A stretch of DNA of 64,000 nucleotides. Source: an alpha proteobacterium HIMB59 (GTDB taxonomy: Bacteria; Pseudomonadota; Alphaproteobacteria; HIMB59). The notes beneath the pieces were generated by a model. The model saw nothing but the letters and a program-made list of their open reading frames with translations, was not told the DNA's origin and ran no database searches. The DNA lies in the NCBI GenBank assembly GCA_000299115.1, contig CP003801.1, positions 62,001-126,000 of the forward strand, written 5' to 3'. Shown here piece by piece: positions 44,921-53,109 of the stretch (the first letter of the stretch is position 1; each line of letters begins with the position of its first letter). A program made the translations under genes and the position numbers.

Positions 44921-44948
44921 TTGCTTTTTTAAAAAAAATAGGTATAAA
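44921..44948 (+). promoter_or_regulatory. Candidate promoter before the leader hairpin and sbcB operon
   Basis: TTGCTT (44921-44926), 16-base spacer, TATAAA (44943-44948). The transcript would start near 44955, a few bases ahead of the long hairpin at 44960-45015 and about 125 bases before the sbcB ATG. Confidence 0.45.
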
Positions 44949-44959
44949 TCTTCAATCTT

Positions 44960-45015
44960 AAAACTAGCTCCAACCTTATTCCTATCCTTACTTATATTCC
45001 TCCGGGGCTAGTTTT
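44960..45015 (+). ncRNA. Candidate structured leader or small RNA with a G-free loop
   Basis: AAAACTAGCTCC (44960-44971) pairs with GGGGCTAGTTTT (45004-45015), 12 base pairs with one G-U. The 32-base loop has no G at all and repeats CCTTA, CCTA, CCTTA and CCTCC, so it is complementary to Shine-Dalgarno sequences. A promoter is predicted just upstream, and the 3' arm ends in TTTT like a terminator. It may be a short independent sRNA or an attenuator for sbcB-gpgS. Confidence 0.45.
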
Positions 45016-45080
45016 ACGATAATTTCCTTTTAGTTTACTTTCCACTTATATAACTTGCTAATAGAGATTTTATTAGAAGC

Positions 45081-46508
45081 ATGAGTGATCAATTCATTTT
45101 TTGGGATCTGGAAACAACAGGTCGAAACGATAAGTATGATCAAATAACTCAAGTTGGTGCGGTTCTCACTGATAAAAACTTTGAGGTAAAAGATAAATTA
45201 GAAATTCATTCAAAGCTTCGTGAGGGAAAGTGGTTTGAACCAGGTGCTCTTATTACAACTGGTGTTGATCCAATTAATCTTTTTAAAAATAATTATCCAA
45301 ACTACTATGAGGCTAGTGCGCAACTCTATGAAACATTTCAACAGTGGTCTTCACCATCTGCAATTTTTATTGGTTTTAACAATATAAACTTTGATGAACC
45401 TTTTTTAAGACAAGCTCTTTATCAAAATTTGATGCCTGAACTTTATATGACGGTGACTAGCAATAATACCAGAATGGATGTTTTTGAAATTTTAAGACTT
45501 GTATCTGTTTATAGTCCTGAACATATAAAGTTTAACCAAGATGATCAGGGTTATCCCATTTTAAAACTAGACCAAATTTTTAAACTAAATAATATTTCCA
45601 TAAGTTATGAAGCTGGTCCTCATGATGCTGTCTTTGATAGTTTAGTTACACTTGAGCTAAATAAAATTTTAAGTATTCGGTGCCCTCAAATATGGAATGC
45701 TGCATATGATTTTCGCTTAAGAGAAACTCCCAAAAAATTCATGATAAGTAATTCTGTTTTTACAAACACGACGTTTTGGGGCAGAAGACCAACCATTAAA
45801 GCTCAAACCTTAATTGGAGGTATACCAGGTAAAAATCATCATTATTTAGTCTATAACTTACTTTTTGATCCTAAAAAACTTCAAGATTTAGATGACAAGG
45901 AACTCCTAAAAAAGATGAACGATGGGGCAAAAAGAATATGTGAAGTATTTGATGGCTCTAAATCAAAGACTTTACTCAGCGAAAGCTATTGTTTTAAGGA
46001 TAATAAATTTGCTGAAATTGGCATTGATGAACTGAGACTGAGAGCCAACTTCATAAAGACCAACGAGAAATTTTGCTCCAGATTAATTCAACTACACTTA
46101 GATAATCAAAAACAGTGGCCAGAACCTTTTAACATAGAAGAGAGAATATTTGAAAGCTTCCCTTCACCTCAAGACAAAAAGCTAATGATAGAATTTCATA
46201 CTGCACCAAATACAAGAAAATATGAAGTATCAAAACTATTTAAAGACGAAAGATACAAAGAATTAGCTGTAAGAATTATATATGAAATTGCTCCTCAAAC
46301 TTTGCCTGAACAAGAAAGAAGAAATTATGAATTAGAAATTCAGGAAAGATTTAATGATGATGATAAATCAAAGTGGAATTCTAAAAATAGAATATTAGCA
46401 AGCTTAGAGACAGATTTAGAAAAAATGATTGAGGATGAAAATGAAAGAGTGCAATTCAAACAAAGAGTAATAACTTTTTTAAATAATGAATCAGCTAAGT
46501 GGGGTTAA
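45081..46508 (+). CDS. sbcB: Exodeoxyribonuclease I
   Basis: A 475-residue 3'-5' single-strand DNA exonuclease. The DEDDh residues are visible: Asp9 and Glu11 in FWDLETTG, the ExoII Asp in FIGFNNINFDEPFLRQAL, and His/Asp of ExoIII in GPHDAVFDSLVT. The C-terminal SH3-like and helical parts are of normal length and include RIFESFPSPQDK. ExoI trims single strands during recombination and mismatch repair. It is the first gene of an operon in which the following three genes make glucosylglycerate; the overlap with the kinase gene is 23 bases. The functional connection is not obvious. Confidence 0.92.
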   Translation: MSDQFIFWDLETTGRNDKYDQITQVGAVLTDKNFEVKDKLEIHSKLREGKWFEPGALITTGVDPINLFKNNYPNYYEASAQLYETFQQWSSPSAIFIGFNNINFDEPFLRQALYQNLMPELYMTVTSNNTRMDVFEILRLVSVYSPEHIKFNQDDQGYPILKLDQIFKLNNISISYEAGPHDAVFDSLVTLELNKILSIRCPQIWNAAYDFRLRETPKKFMISNSVFTNTTFWGRRPTIKAQTLIGGIPGKNHHYLVYNLLFDPKKLQDLDDKELLKKMNDGAKRICEVFDGSKSKTLLSESYCFKDNKFAEIGIDELRLRANFIKTNEKFCSRLIQLHLDNQKQWPEPFNIEERIFESFPSPQDKKLMIEFHTAPNTRKYEVSKLFKDERYKELAVRIIYEIAPQTLPEQERRNYELEIQERFNDDDKSKWNSKNRILASLETDLEKMIEDENERVQFKQRVITFLNNESAKWG

Positions 46509-47352
46509 AAAAAAAGATGAATTAATATTCATCCAAAAAACACTGAAAAAAATAACCAATCAAGATCTTGATATAGAATATATTGAGAAAAATTATTTAA
46601 AAATTCTATTTAAATTAAAATCTAAAAATAAAATTATGATTGCAGGATCTCAAGGTTCTGGCAAATCATCATTATCAAAATTAATAAAACTTTATCTTGA
46701 GAAGTTTTGTTACAAAAGTGTTGTTATAATTAGCATGGATGATTTTTACTTATCTAAGAATCAAAGAACACAACTTTCAAAAAACATACACCCCTTATTT
46801 CTTACTAGAGGAGTTCCTGGTACCCATGATTTGGAATTAATGAATAAAAAAATAGGGCAAATTTTTAATAAAGAATTTCCTATTCATTTACCTATTTTTG
46901 ACAAAGTCTTAGATACAAGAAAAAGAACTTATAAGAAAGTTTTGAAAGCAGATGTTGTTATCTTTGAAGGATGGTGTGCTGGTGCTCGGCCAGTTGATCT
47001 AAACTACCTTCAGAAAAATTTTAATAATCTTGAAAAACATAAAGATAAAAATTTTATTTGGAGAAATTCATATAATAAGTATTTAAAAGAATACCAAAAA
47101 TTATTCTCACAATTCAATTTTTTTATCTATTTTCAATTTAATCAGTGGGATCATGTTCTAAATTGGAAATATAAACAGGAATTAGAATTAAGAGATAAAA
47201 AAAAAGACTTAGGACTTAAAAAATATCTAAGAGAATTTATTCAATACTATGAAAAAGTATCTAAATGGATGCATTTAAAAGTTCCTAAATATTGCAATAT
47301 TCTAATTAAACTCGATGCTCATCAAAAAATTAAATCGATAAATTTGAGATGA
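46486..47352 (+). CDS. D-glycerate 3-kinase
   Basis: A 288-residue P-loop kinase of the plant GLYK / yeast YGR205W type. Walker A is GSQGSGKS (54-61), then SMDDFYLSKNQR (about 84-95), HPLFLTRGVPGTHD and a FEGWCAGARP block carrying the substrate site. It phosphorylates D-glycerate to 3-phosphoglycerate. The gene overlaps sbcB by 23 bases and gpgP by 4. In this operon it supplies or recovers the 3-phosphoglycerate acceptor used by GpgS, for example from glycerate released by glucosylglycerate breakdown; this is inference. The gene is very AT-rich with frequent AAA and AAT codons. Confidence 0.87.
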   Translation: MNQLSGVKKKDELIFIQKTLKKITNQDLDIEYIEKNYLKILFKLKSKNKIMIAGSQGSGKSSLSKLIKLYLEKFCYKSVVIISMDDFYLSKNQRTQLSKNIHPLFLTRGVPGTHDLELMNKKIGQIFNKEFPIHLPIFDKVLDTRKRTYKKVLKADVVIFEGWCAGARPVDLNYLQKNFNNLEKHKDKNFIWRNSYNKYLKEYQKLFSQFNFFIYFQFNQWDHVLNWKYKQELELRDKKKDLGLKKYLREFIQYYEKVSKWMHLKVPKYCNILIKLDAHQKIKSINLR

Positions 47353-48185
47353 AAAGTTATTTAATTTTTTCAGACCTAGACGGTACATTTTTACATCATC
47401 AAAATTACTCATATGGTAAAAATGATTTGGTTATTGAAAAATTAAAAAAACATAACCACCAAATAATATTTAACTCTAGTAAAACCTTTTCTGAAATAAA
47501 ATTAATTTTAAAAAAACTTAAATTAACAATGATGCCCTTTAGTTGTGAAAATGGTGCAACTTTATATTTCCCAAAAACAATATTTAAAAAAATAAAAAAA
47601 TCACAAAGTTTTGAAAATTATTGGAAAATAAATTTAACAAATAAAAATTCATTAAAATGGTATAAAATTCTAAAAAAATTAAAAAAAGATTTTTATTTTG
47701 AATTAATTTGCGATCTATCAAAAAAAGATCTGTTAAAATTAACAAATCTCAAAAATATCAAACAAATGCTTAATAGAGAGGCAAGCCAACTTATCATTTG
47801 GAAAGACAGCAAAAAAAAATTAGATGAATTTTCGAGAATGATCAAAATCAATTATAAAGGCACGCTAAATCAAGGCGGGAGGTTTATCCAAATATCATCA
47901 CCATGCAATAAAAGAATAGCTACAAAAGAAATATGTCATATTTATCATGAATTATTTCGTGATAAATATTACCAACCATTTATAGCCCTTGGTGACAATA
48001 AAAATGATAAAGATATGTTAAATTTTGCAAAATACGCCTGTGTCATAAAAAATAAATATTCCACACCTATCAAGCTTAATTCCTTAAAGAAAAATGTTTT
48101 TTATTCCCAAAAAGAGGCTCCATTGGGTTGGAGCGAGTCTTTGATAAATCTTGATAAAAAGCTTAATGGAAAAATTAAATTATGA
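47349..48185 (+). CDS. gpgP: Glucosyl(mannosyl)-3-phosphoglycerate phosphatase, HAD-IIB type
   Basis: A 278-residue HAD-superfamily phosphatase. Motif I is FSDLDGTFL with nucleophile Asp9 and Asp11, motif II is IIFNSSKTFSE, and motif IV is ALGDNKNDKDML. The domain order and SCENGATLYFP block match the mannosyl-3-phosphoglycerate phosphatase family. It removes phosphate from glucosyl-3-phosphoglycerate to give glucosylglycerate. It overlaps the kinase by 4 bases and gpgS by 4. The sugar specificity is inferred from the partner synthase. It is one of the most AT-rich genes in the window, with several A5-A8 runs. Confidence 0.87.
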   Translation: MKSYLIFSDLDGTFLHHQNYSYGKNDLVIEKLKKHNHQIIFNSSKTFSEIKLILKKLKLTMMPFSCENGATLYFPKTIFKKIKKSQSFENYWKINLTNKNSLKWYKILKKLKKDFYFELICDLSKKDLLKLTNLKNIKQMLNREASQLIIWKDSKKKLDEFSRMIKINYKGTLNQGGRFIQISSPCNKRIATKEICHIYHELFRDKYYQPFIALGDNKNDKDMLNFAKYACVIKNKYSTPIKLNSLKKNVFYSQKEAPLGWSESLINLDKKLNGKIKL

Positions 48186-49396
48186 GTGATTTTCATCAAA
48201 ACGGAGTTATTGCAACGCTTCATAATTTCAAAGAAAAAAGTTTAGAGCAAATAGAGTCAGATTTATTGAAATTTTCATCTAAAAATCCTATGACACTTAT
48301 TTTGCCCTCTCTTTATTCTGAGCTTGAAAGGCCTGCGCTTACTTACACAGTAAATACTCTTAAAAAAATCAAATATATCAAAAATATTGTTATTGGATTA
48401 GATCAAGCGACTAAAAGTGAATTCAAAAAAGCGAAAAAATTTTTTCAAGTCTTGCCTCAAAATACTTATATTCTTTGGAACGATGGGCCTCGATTAAAAA
48501 AAATTCATCAAAGTCTGCATCAATTAAACCTATCTCCTGAAGAAAAAGGCAAAGGAAGAAATATTTGGTACTGTATGGGTTTTGTTATTTCTCTTAATGA
48601 AGGAGGCGCGGTTGCGATGCATGACTGCGATATCGTTACCTATGACCGGACTCTACCAGCAAAACTTTTTTATCCCGTTGCCAATCCAAATTTTCATTTT
48701 GACTTTTGTAAAGGTTATTATCCAAGAGTTGCTCAACAAAAAATGAATGGTCGAGTAACTCGTTTACTGGTTACTCCTTTATTAAAATCACTTCAAAAAA
48801 TTGTTGGTCACAATGAGTACCTTCATTTTTTAGATTGCTTTAAATACCCACTAGCTGGAGAGTTCTCTTTTAAATATGATCTACTTAGTGATATTCGAAT
48901 TCCTCACGACTGGGGATTAGAAATAGGAATTCTCTCAGAAATGTATCGCAATTTTGCGAGCAACAGAATTTGTCAAGTTGATATAGCTGATACTTATGAA
49001 CACAAACATCAAGAAGTTTCAAAAAATAATAGAAACAAAGGTTTATCAAAAATGACTATTGATATTTCAAAAGCAATTTTCAGAAAACTTGCAACCCAAG
49101 GTCATGTTTTCTCAAATGAAACTTTTCGCTCTTTAAAAGCAACCTACTACCGTATGGCATTGGATATGATTCAGATTTATAAAAGTGATGCTGAGATGAA
49201 TGGATTAAAATTTGATGTCCATAAAGAGGAGGAAATGGTTGAGCTATTTGCACAAAATATCATCGAGTCGGGTAAAATATACTTAGAGTCCCCTACTGCC
49301 TCACCCAATATGCCAACTTGGAGAAGAATTGAAAGCGCAGCTCCAAGTATTTTAAAAGATTTAAATTCCAGCGTTCTGGCTGACTTACAAGATTAA
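48182..49396 (+). CDS. gpgS: Glucosyl-3-phosphoglycerate synthase
   Basis: A 404-residue GT-A glycosyltransferase. The nucleotide-metal DxD is in AMHDCDIVTYDR (residues 148-150). Other blocks are ILPSLYSELERPAL, ILWNDGPRLKKI, EEKGKGRNIWYCMGF, PLAGEFSFKYDLL, PHDWGLEIGILSEMYRN and DTYEHKHQ, all as in GpgS. It transfers glucose from an NDP-glucose to 3-phosphoglycerate. With GpgP it makes glucosylglycerate, a negatively charged compatible solute that contains no nitrogen. The gene has higher G+C than gpgP and the kinase. It ends in a TTAA shared with the nucleotidyltransferase gene. Confidence 0.92.
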   Translation: MSDFHQNGVIATLHNFKEKSLEQIESDLLKFSSKNPMTLILPSLYSELERPALTYTVNTLKKIKYIKNIVIGLDQATKSEFKKAKKFFQVLPQNTYILWNDGPRLKKIHQSLHQLNLSPEEKGKGRNIWYCMGFVISLNEGGAVAMHDCDIVTYDRTLPAKLFYPVANPNFHFDFCKGYYPRVAQQKMNGRVTRLLVTPLLKSLQKIVGHNEYLHFLDCFKYPLAGEFSFKYDLLSDIRIPHDWGLEIGILSEMYRNFASNRICQVDIADTYEHKHQEVSKNNRNKGLSKMTIDISKAIFRKLATQGHVFSNETFRSLKATYYRMALDMIQIYKSDAEMNGLKFDVHKEEEMVELFAQNIIESGKIYLESPTASPNMPTWRRIESAAPSILKDLNSSVLADLQD

Positions 49397-50286
49397 TTCT
49401 CTCCACCTAAGTAAACATTTTTAATGTATTGACCGTAGTCTGATTTGCTAAATTTTTGAGCGATGTTTAAAAGCTGATCTTTATCAATGAATCCTTTTTC
49501 GTAAGCAGCAATTTCATAAGATCCTATTTTAATTTGATTATCGATTTCATAATTTTTAACTTTTTGTGCAGCTTCAAGTAAAGCATCCGCGTTTCCTGTA
49601 TCATGCCAAATAATTGTTTCATCGAGTCTTTGAAGGGCTAGTTTGTTTTGAGATAAATAAATTTCCATTAGATCAGTAATTTCTAATTCTCCTCTGGCCG
49701 AGGGTTTGAGGGATTTGACAAATTCAGATGCATTTGAGTCAAAAAAATACATTCCAGGAGTAATCAAATTACTTTTTGGATGCTCGGGTTTTTCAATTAT
49801 TTCAATAATGTTATCATTTTCATCTAATTCTATGACGCCAAATTTTTCTGGGTCTGGAACAGGAAGTCCAAAAATAGCACTACCTTTTTGCTTCATCTTA
49901 TTTAATGCTTGTTCAGCAAAAGTAAAAAAATTTTTTCCCAAAAAAACATTATCGCTTAAAGCCAAAACAGAAGAGGCTCCATCTAGATAGTCTTCTGCGA
50001 TAAAATAGGCATCAGAAATCCCTCTCTGAACTTTTTGTATTTTATAAGAAAAATTTAAGCCAGTATCTTCACCAGATCCAAATGTCTTTTGAAAAATAGG
50101 GAGATCGTCTTCTTGTAAAATAAAAAGGATGTCTTTAATTCCGATACGCACCAAAGTTTCAAGAGGATAATAAATCATTGGCTTATCATAGAGAGGCAAT
50201 AAAGGCTTAGATGCAGGCAAAGTTGCCGGCATTAATCTTGTACCCTTGCCAGCAGCAAGGATAATTCCTTTTGTTTCAACAGACAT
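49393..50286 (-). CDS. Sugar-1-phosphate nucleotidyltransferase, RmlA-like
   Basis: A 297-residue enzyme of the glucose-1-phosphate thymidylyl/uridylyltransferase family. The N-terminal signature GIILAAGKGTRLMPATLPASKPLLPLYDKPMIYYPLETL and the VLALSDNVFLG, GVIELDENDNIIEIIEKP and ITPGMYFFDSNA blocks resemble RmlA, with LSDN at the metal site. It makes an NDP-sugar from sugar-1-phosphate and NTP. Tail-to-tail with gpgS and in the same genome region as ugd, it could supply NDP-glucose for either; base specificity (dTTP or UTP) is uncertain. It ends 2 bases after the CBS gene begins downstream of it. Confidence 0.85.
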   Translation of the reverse strand: MSVETKGIILAAGKGTRLMPATLPASKPLLPLYDKPMIYYPLETLVRIGIKDILFILQEDDLPIFQKTFGSGEDTGLNFSYKIQKVQRGISDAYFIAEDYLDGASSVLALSDNVFLGKNFFTFAEQALNKMKQKGSAIFGLPVPDPEKFGVIELDENDNIIEIIEKPEHPKSNLITPGMYFFDSNASEFVKSLKPSARGELEITDLMEIYLSQNKLALQRLDETIIWHDTGNADALLEAAQKVKNYEIDNQIKIGSYEIAAYEKGFIDKDQLLNIAQKFSKSDYGQYIKNVYLGGEN

Positions 50287-50288
50287 TC

Positions 50289-50750
50289 TTAGTTAAATAT
50301 GAATATAGCGGGCAGTAGGATCACTGCAAAGCCTAATAAAATGAAATTAATTTTTTTACCGCCCTGTGATGAGTCCACAATATCTCGAAGAGAAATAAAA
50401 TTTACTAACTTTTGATTTTCATCAACTATGGGTAAATGTCTTATTCTATTAGATTTCATTAGATTAAAAGCATCAATTTGACTGGTTTTTTTTGTAACTG
50501 TTATCACCTTGCTGGTCATAATGTCTTTGGCGGTGACAAGGTCAGAGTCTCTACCGTTTTTTACTAATTTTCGGACAATATCTCTCTCAGACACAACACC
50601 CATTAATAGATTATTCTCATTAACTACTGGAACGGCACCGATATCCTGAAGATCCATCATGTCAGCAATTTCACTAACAGTAGAGTCAGGACCAAAAAAT
50701 CGGCAAATTTCATTCAGTTTGACCTTTTGAATATCCCCTACAGTAGTCAT
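50289..50750 (-). CDS. CBS-domain protein with a C-terminal membrane anchor
   Basis: A 153-residue protein with two CBS motifs (residues about 8-65 and 73-130; GAVPVVNENNLLMGVVSERDIVRKL and RHLPIVDENQKLVNFISLRDIV) and a hydrophobic tail (INFILLGFAVILLPAIFIF). CBS pairs bind adenosine nucleotides and act as energy or ionic-strength sensors. The membrane tail would place the sensor at the inner membrane. It lies upstream of the nucleotidyltransferase gene on the same strand with a 2-base gap, so the two are co-transcribed. No enzyme domain is attached. Confidence 0.87.
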   Translation of the reverse strand: MTTVGDIQKVKLNEICRFFGPDSTVSEIADMMDLQDIGAVPVVNENNLLMGVVSERDIVRKLVKNGRDSDLVTAKDIMTSKVITVTKKTSQIDAFNLMKSNRIRHLPIVDENQKLVNFISLRDIVDSSQGGKKINFILLGFAVILLPAIFIFN

Positions 50751-50852
50751 ACCTTATTTATAAATTGAAATTGTAAGTTCTTAAATTATCACTTTTGAAG
50801 CAGTAATTTATCTTCAAAAATCCCAATAAATTGAATATTCTCAGCTCAACTA

Positions 50853-51848
50853 ATGTTTAGATTTTTTAAATTAAAGAAATGGTTTTTATGGGCTTGGGGG
50901 GGAAGCGCCACCATATTAATTAGTCTTTGGTTACAAGTTCAAATCGATGTCAAAATTAATGAATGGTTTGGAACTTTTTACGATATGATTCAAAAGGCTC
51001 TTGGAGAGCCAAATTCTATTACGATAGAAGAATATTGGGGTGGACTTTTGTCATTTATTACCCTCGCTGCTATTTATGTAGGGATTGCAGTTTTAGTTAG
51101 TTTCTTTACAGCTCACTTTTTATTTCGTTGGAGAACAGCCATGGTGGAGTGGTACCATAGCGTTTATAACTATGCCCGCACAATAGAAGGAGCATCTCAA
51201 CGTGTGCAAGAGGACACAATCAAATTTAGTCGTATCATGGAAGGTTTAGGTACTAGTTTAATTGAATCGGTTATGGTCATCGTTGAGTTTCTGCCCATTC
51301 TTCTTGGCCTGAGTGTTGGAATACCAATTTTCTTTTTTGGAGATTGGGAATACGGATTAGTGGTTGGTGCTTTAATTTGGTCAGTCGGGGGAACAGCTTT
51401 TTTAATTTTATTAGGACTGATTTTAAGATTAGTTGGAGTTGAATATGATCTTCAAAAACAAGAGGCAGCTTATCGAAAGATGCTGGTGATTGCAGAAGAT
51501 GATGAAAACGTTCGTCCTAAAACTATTGAAGAACTTTTTAATGATGTAAGGAAAATTCATTTCACTTCTTACATTCGTTATCTTTATTTCAACATCGGTC
51601 GAATTGCTTATTTACAAGCAAATGTATTGAGTGCTTATGTATTCTTGGCTCCTGCTATTGTAGCTGGTGTTGTGACCTTAGGTGTGATGCAACAAATAAT
51701 AAGAGCCTTTGGAAGAGTTGAGGGCTCCATGCAATATTTACTAAAATCGTGGCCAACAATTATAGAATTAGCCAGTGTATATAAAAGATTAAGAGAATTT
51801 GAACGTCAGTTAAAAGCTACGACAGATACTGCCAAGGCGCCTGGGTAA
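50853..51848 (+). CDS. SbmA/BacA-like peptide transporter
   Basis: A 331-residue membrane protein. It follows SbmA along most of its length: VKINEWFGTFYDMIQKALGEP, HFLFRWRTAMVEWYHS, IEGASQRVQEDTIKFSRIMEGLG, EYDLQKQEAAYRKMLVIAEDDENV and RVEGSMQYLLKSWPTIIELASVYKRLREFE. SbmA/BacA import peptides and related antibiotics with the proton gradient and matter for very-long-chain lipid modification in rhizobia. About 75 N-terminal residues (the first helices) of E. coli SbmA have no counterpart, and the upstream 100 bases do not encode them. The last 32 bases overlap a small convergent gene. Confidence 0.87.
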   Translation: MFRFFKLKKWFLWAWGGSATILISLWLQVQIDVKINEWFGTFYDMIQKALGEPNSITIEEYWGGLLSFITLAAIYVGIAVLVSFFTAHFLFRWRTAMVEWYHSVYNYARTIEGASQRVQEDTIKFSRIMEGLGTSLIESVMVIVEFLPILLGLSVGIPIFFFGDWEYGLVVGALIWSVGGTAFLILLGLILRLVGVEYDLQKQEAAYRKMLVIAEDDENVRPKTIEELFNDVRKIHFTSYIRYLYFNIGRIAYLQANVLSAYVFLAPAIVAGVVTLGVMQQIIRAFGRVEGSMQYLLKSWPTIIELASVYKRLREFERQLKATTDTAKAPG

Positions 51849-51957
51849 AAATCTTTGACATCGTATAAATTGCACTTATTGCAATTATAAGAATTACCAC
51901 CCATACCCACTTGTTCTTATCTTCATAGTTTTCACCGTTCTTGTTTGAATCAGCCAT
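51817..51957 (-). CDS. Small single-pass membrane protein (46 aa)
   Basis: A 46-residue frame with a polar, charged N-terminus (MADSNKNGENYEDKNK) followed by one strong hydrophobic helix (WVWVVILIIAISAIYTM) and a short tail. This is a typical tail-anchored micro-protein layout. The ATG is at 51955-51957. It converges on the SbmA-like gene with a 32-base overlap. Codons are ordinary for this genome and the charge-then-helix pattern is unlikely by chance, but no homologue is known to me. Confidence 0.5.
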   Translation of the reverse strand: MADSNKNGENYEDKNKWVWVVILIIAISAIYTMSKIFTQAPWQYLS

Positions 51958-51992
51958 AAATTTTAATTAATACAAAAAAATAAAAAAATCAA

Positions 51993-52418
51993 TTAGGCTT
52001 TTTTTAAAAATCGAGTACGAGATATTTCTTCATAGTTTTTGAATAGTTTTTGTGCCAATAAATTACTTTTTTCTACACCTTTAATTATTAGGTCTAATTT
52101 TTTTTCTTTGGCTATTGATTCAATCTTATTTACTAAGGCACGTGCAACACCTATTTTTCTAAAGTCTGGCAAAACAAATAAAACATCAAGCTCAATGATT
52201 TTTTGGTAATAGGTTTCATTAATTCTTCCCACGATGATGCCCATAAATTTATCCTCATTCTTAGCAGCGAAGGCAAAATAATCATCCTGAAAAATACAGT
52301 TCCAAAACATATCAAAATTCACCTGTTCATATTGAAAATTATGAGAAGAGGAACTTTGAGCAATAATTTCCTTCCAACTTTGAATATGAATTTCTTTTGG
52401 TTTTTCAATGGTAAACAT
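51993..52418 (-). CDS. GNAT family N-acetyltransferase
   Basis: A 141-residue GNAT domain. Motif A is VLFVLPDFRKIGVARALVNKIESIAKE with the acetyl-CoA pyrophosphate loop (R-K-I-G-V-A in place of Q/R-x-x-G-x-G/A). The C-terminal GVEKSNLLAQKLFKNYEEIS is the usual final strand-helix. The ATG at 52418 is preferred; a GTG at 52442 would add eight residues. The substrate is unknown. It stands alone on the minus strand between the small membrane protein gene and cysE, which diverges from it. Confidence 0.83.
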   Translation of the reverse strand: MFTIEKPKEIHIQSWKEIIAQSSSSHNFQYEQVNFDMFWNCIFQDDYFAFAAKNEDKFMGIIVGRINETYYQKIIELDVLFVLPDFRKIGVARALVNKIESIAKEKKLDLIIKGVEKSNLLAQKLFKNYEEISRTRFLKKA

Positions 52419-52513
52419 CAGTTTTAACTTTATCAATTCCACTAAGACACTGAAAGTATTTATTCTTGAGTAACTTGATCTAAATTATATAGTCCCCACT
52501 TCTATATAAAGAC

Positions 52514-53098
52514 ATGTTCGAACAGCTAAAACAATATTTTGAGTCTATAAAATCTCGGGATCCCGCAGCTACTTCTTTATTATTAGTGCTACTAACCTAC
52601 CCTGGAGTCAAGGCAGTATTTTTTCATCGAATTGCCAATTTTATTTGGGGACTTAACTTAAAAATCCCTGCAAGAATGATCTCTCAACTATCACGTTTTT
52701 TAACAGGCATAGAAATTCACCCTGCAGCCAAAATTGGTAAAAACTTATTTATTGATCATGGGATGGGTGTTGTAATCGGCGAAACAGCTCAAATTGGAGA
52801 CAATGTAACTTTATATCATGGAGTAACTCTAGGCGGGGTATCACCAGCCATTAAATCATCGGAACAAGTAGGTATCAAAAGACATCCTACTCTTGAGAAT
52901 GATGTCATTGTTGGTTCAGGTGCACAAATATTAGGACCTGTTGTTGTGAAAGATTGTGCTCGCATTGGCTCTAATGCTGTTGTTACTAAAGATGTACCAA
53001 AAGGTGGTATTATGGTTGGTATTCCAGCCAAAAATATCAAAACAGGAACAAAAAAACCTGATACAAGTTTTGCACCCTATGCGGTGACTAAAAAATAA
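52514..53098 (+). CDS. cysE: Serine O-acetyltransferase
   Basis: A 194-residue left-handed beta-helix acetyltransferase that makes O-acetylserine for cysteine synthesis. The hexapeptide region shows [44 protein letters not shown], with the catalytic His in IDHG and YHGVTLGG. It is a short form, lacking part of the N-terminal helical domain of E. coli CysE but normal for the SrpH/EpsC-like group. Eleven bases separate it from a split YeeE/YedE sulfur importer, so sulfur import and the carbon skeleton for cysteine are co-expressed. Confidence 0.93.
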   Translation: MFEQLKQYFESIKSRDPAATSLLLVLLTYPGVKAVFFHRIANFIWGLNLKIPARMISQLSRFLTGIEIHPAAKIGKNLFIDHGMGVVIGETAQIGDNVTLYHGVTLGGVSPAIKSSEQVGIKRHPTLENDVIVGSGAQILGPVVVKDCARIGSNAVVTKDVPKGGIMVGIPAKNIKTGTKKPDTSFAPYAVTKK

Positions 53099-53109
53099 AA
53101 GGAGTATTA

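Noticed and set aside
44866-45080. SRP RNA, tmRNA or 6S RNA in the 215-base gap before sbcB
   Set aside because: The GGAAGGAAGC-type SRP loop and tmRNA tRNA-like ends are absent; only the hairpin and promoter are reported.
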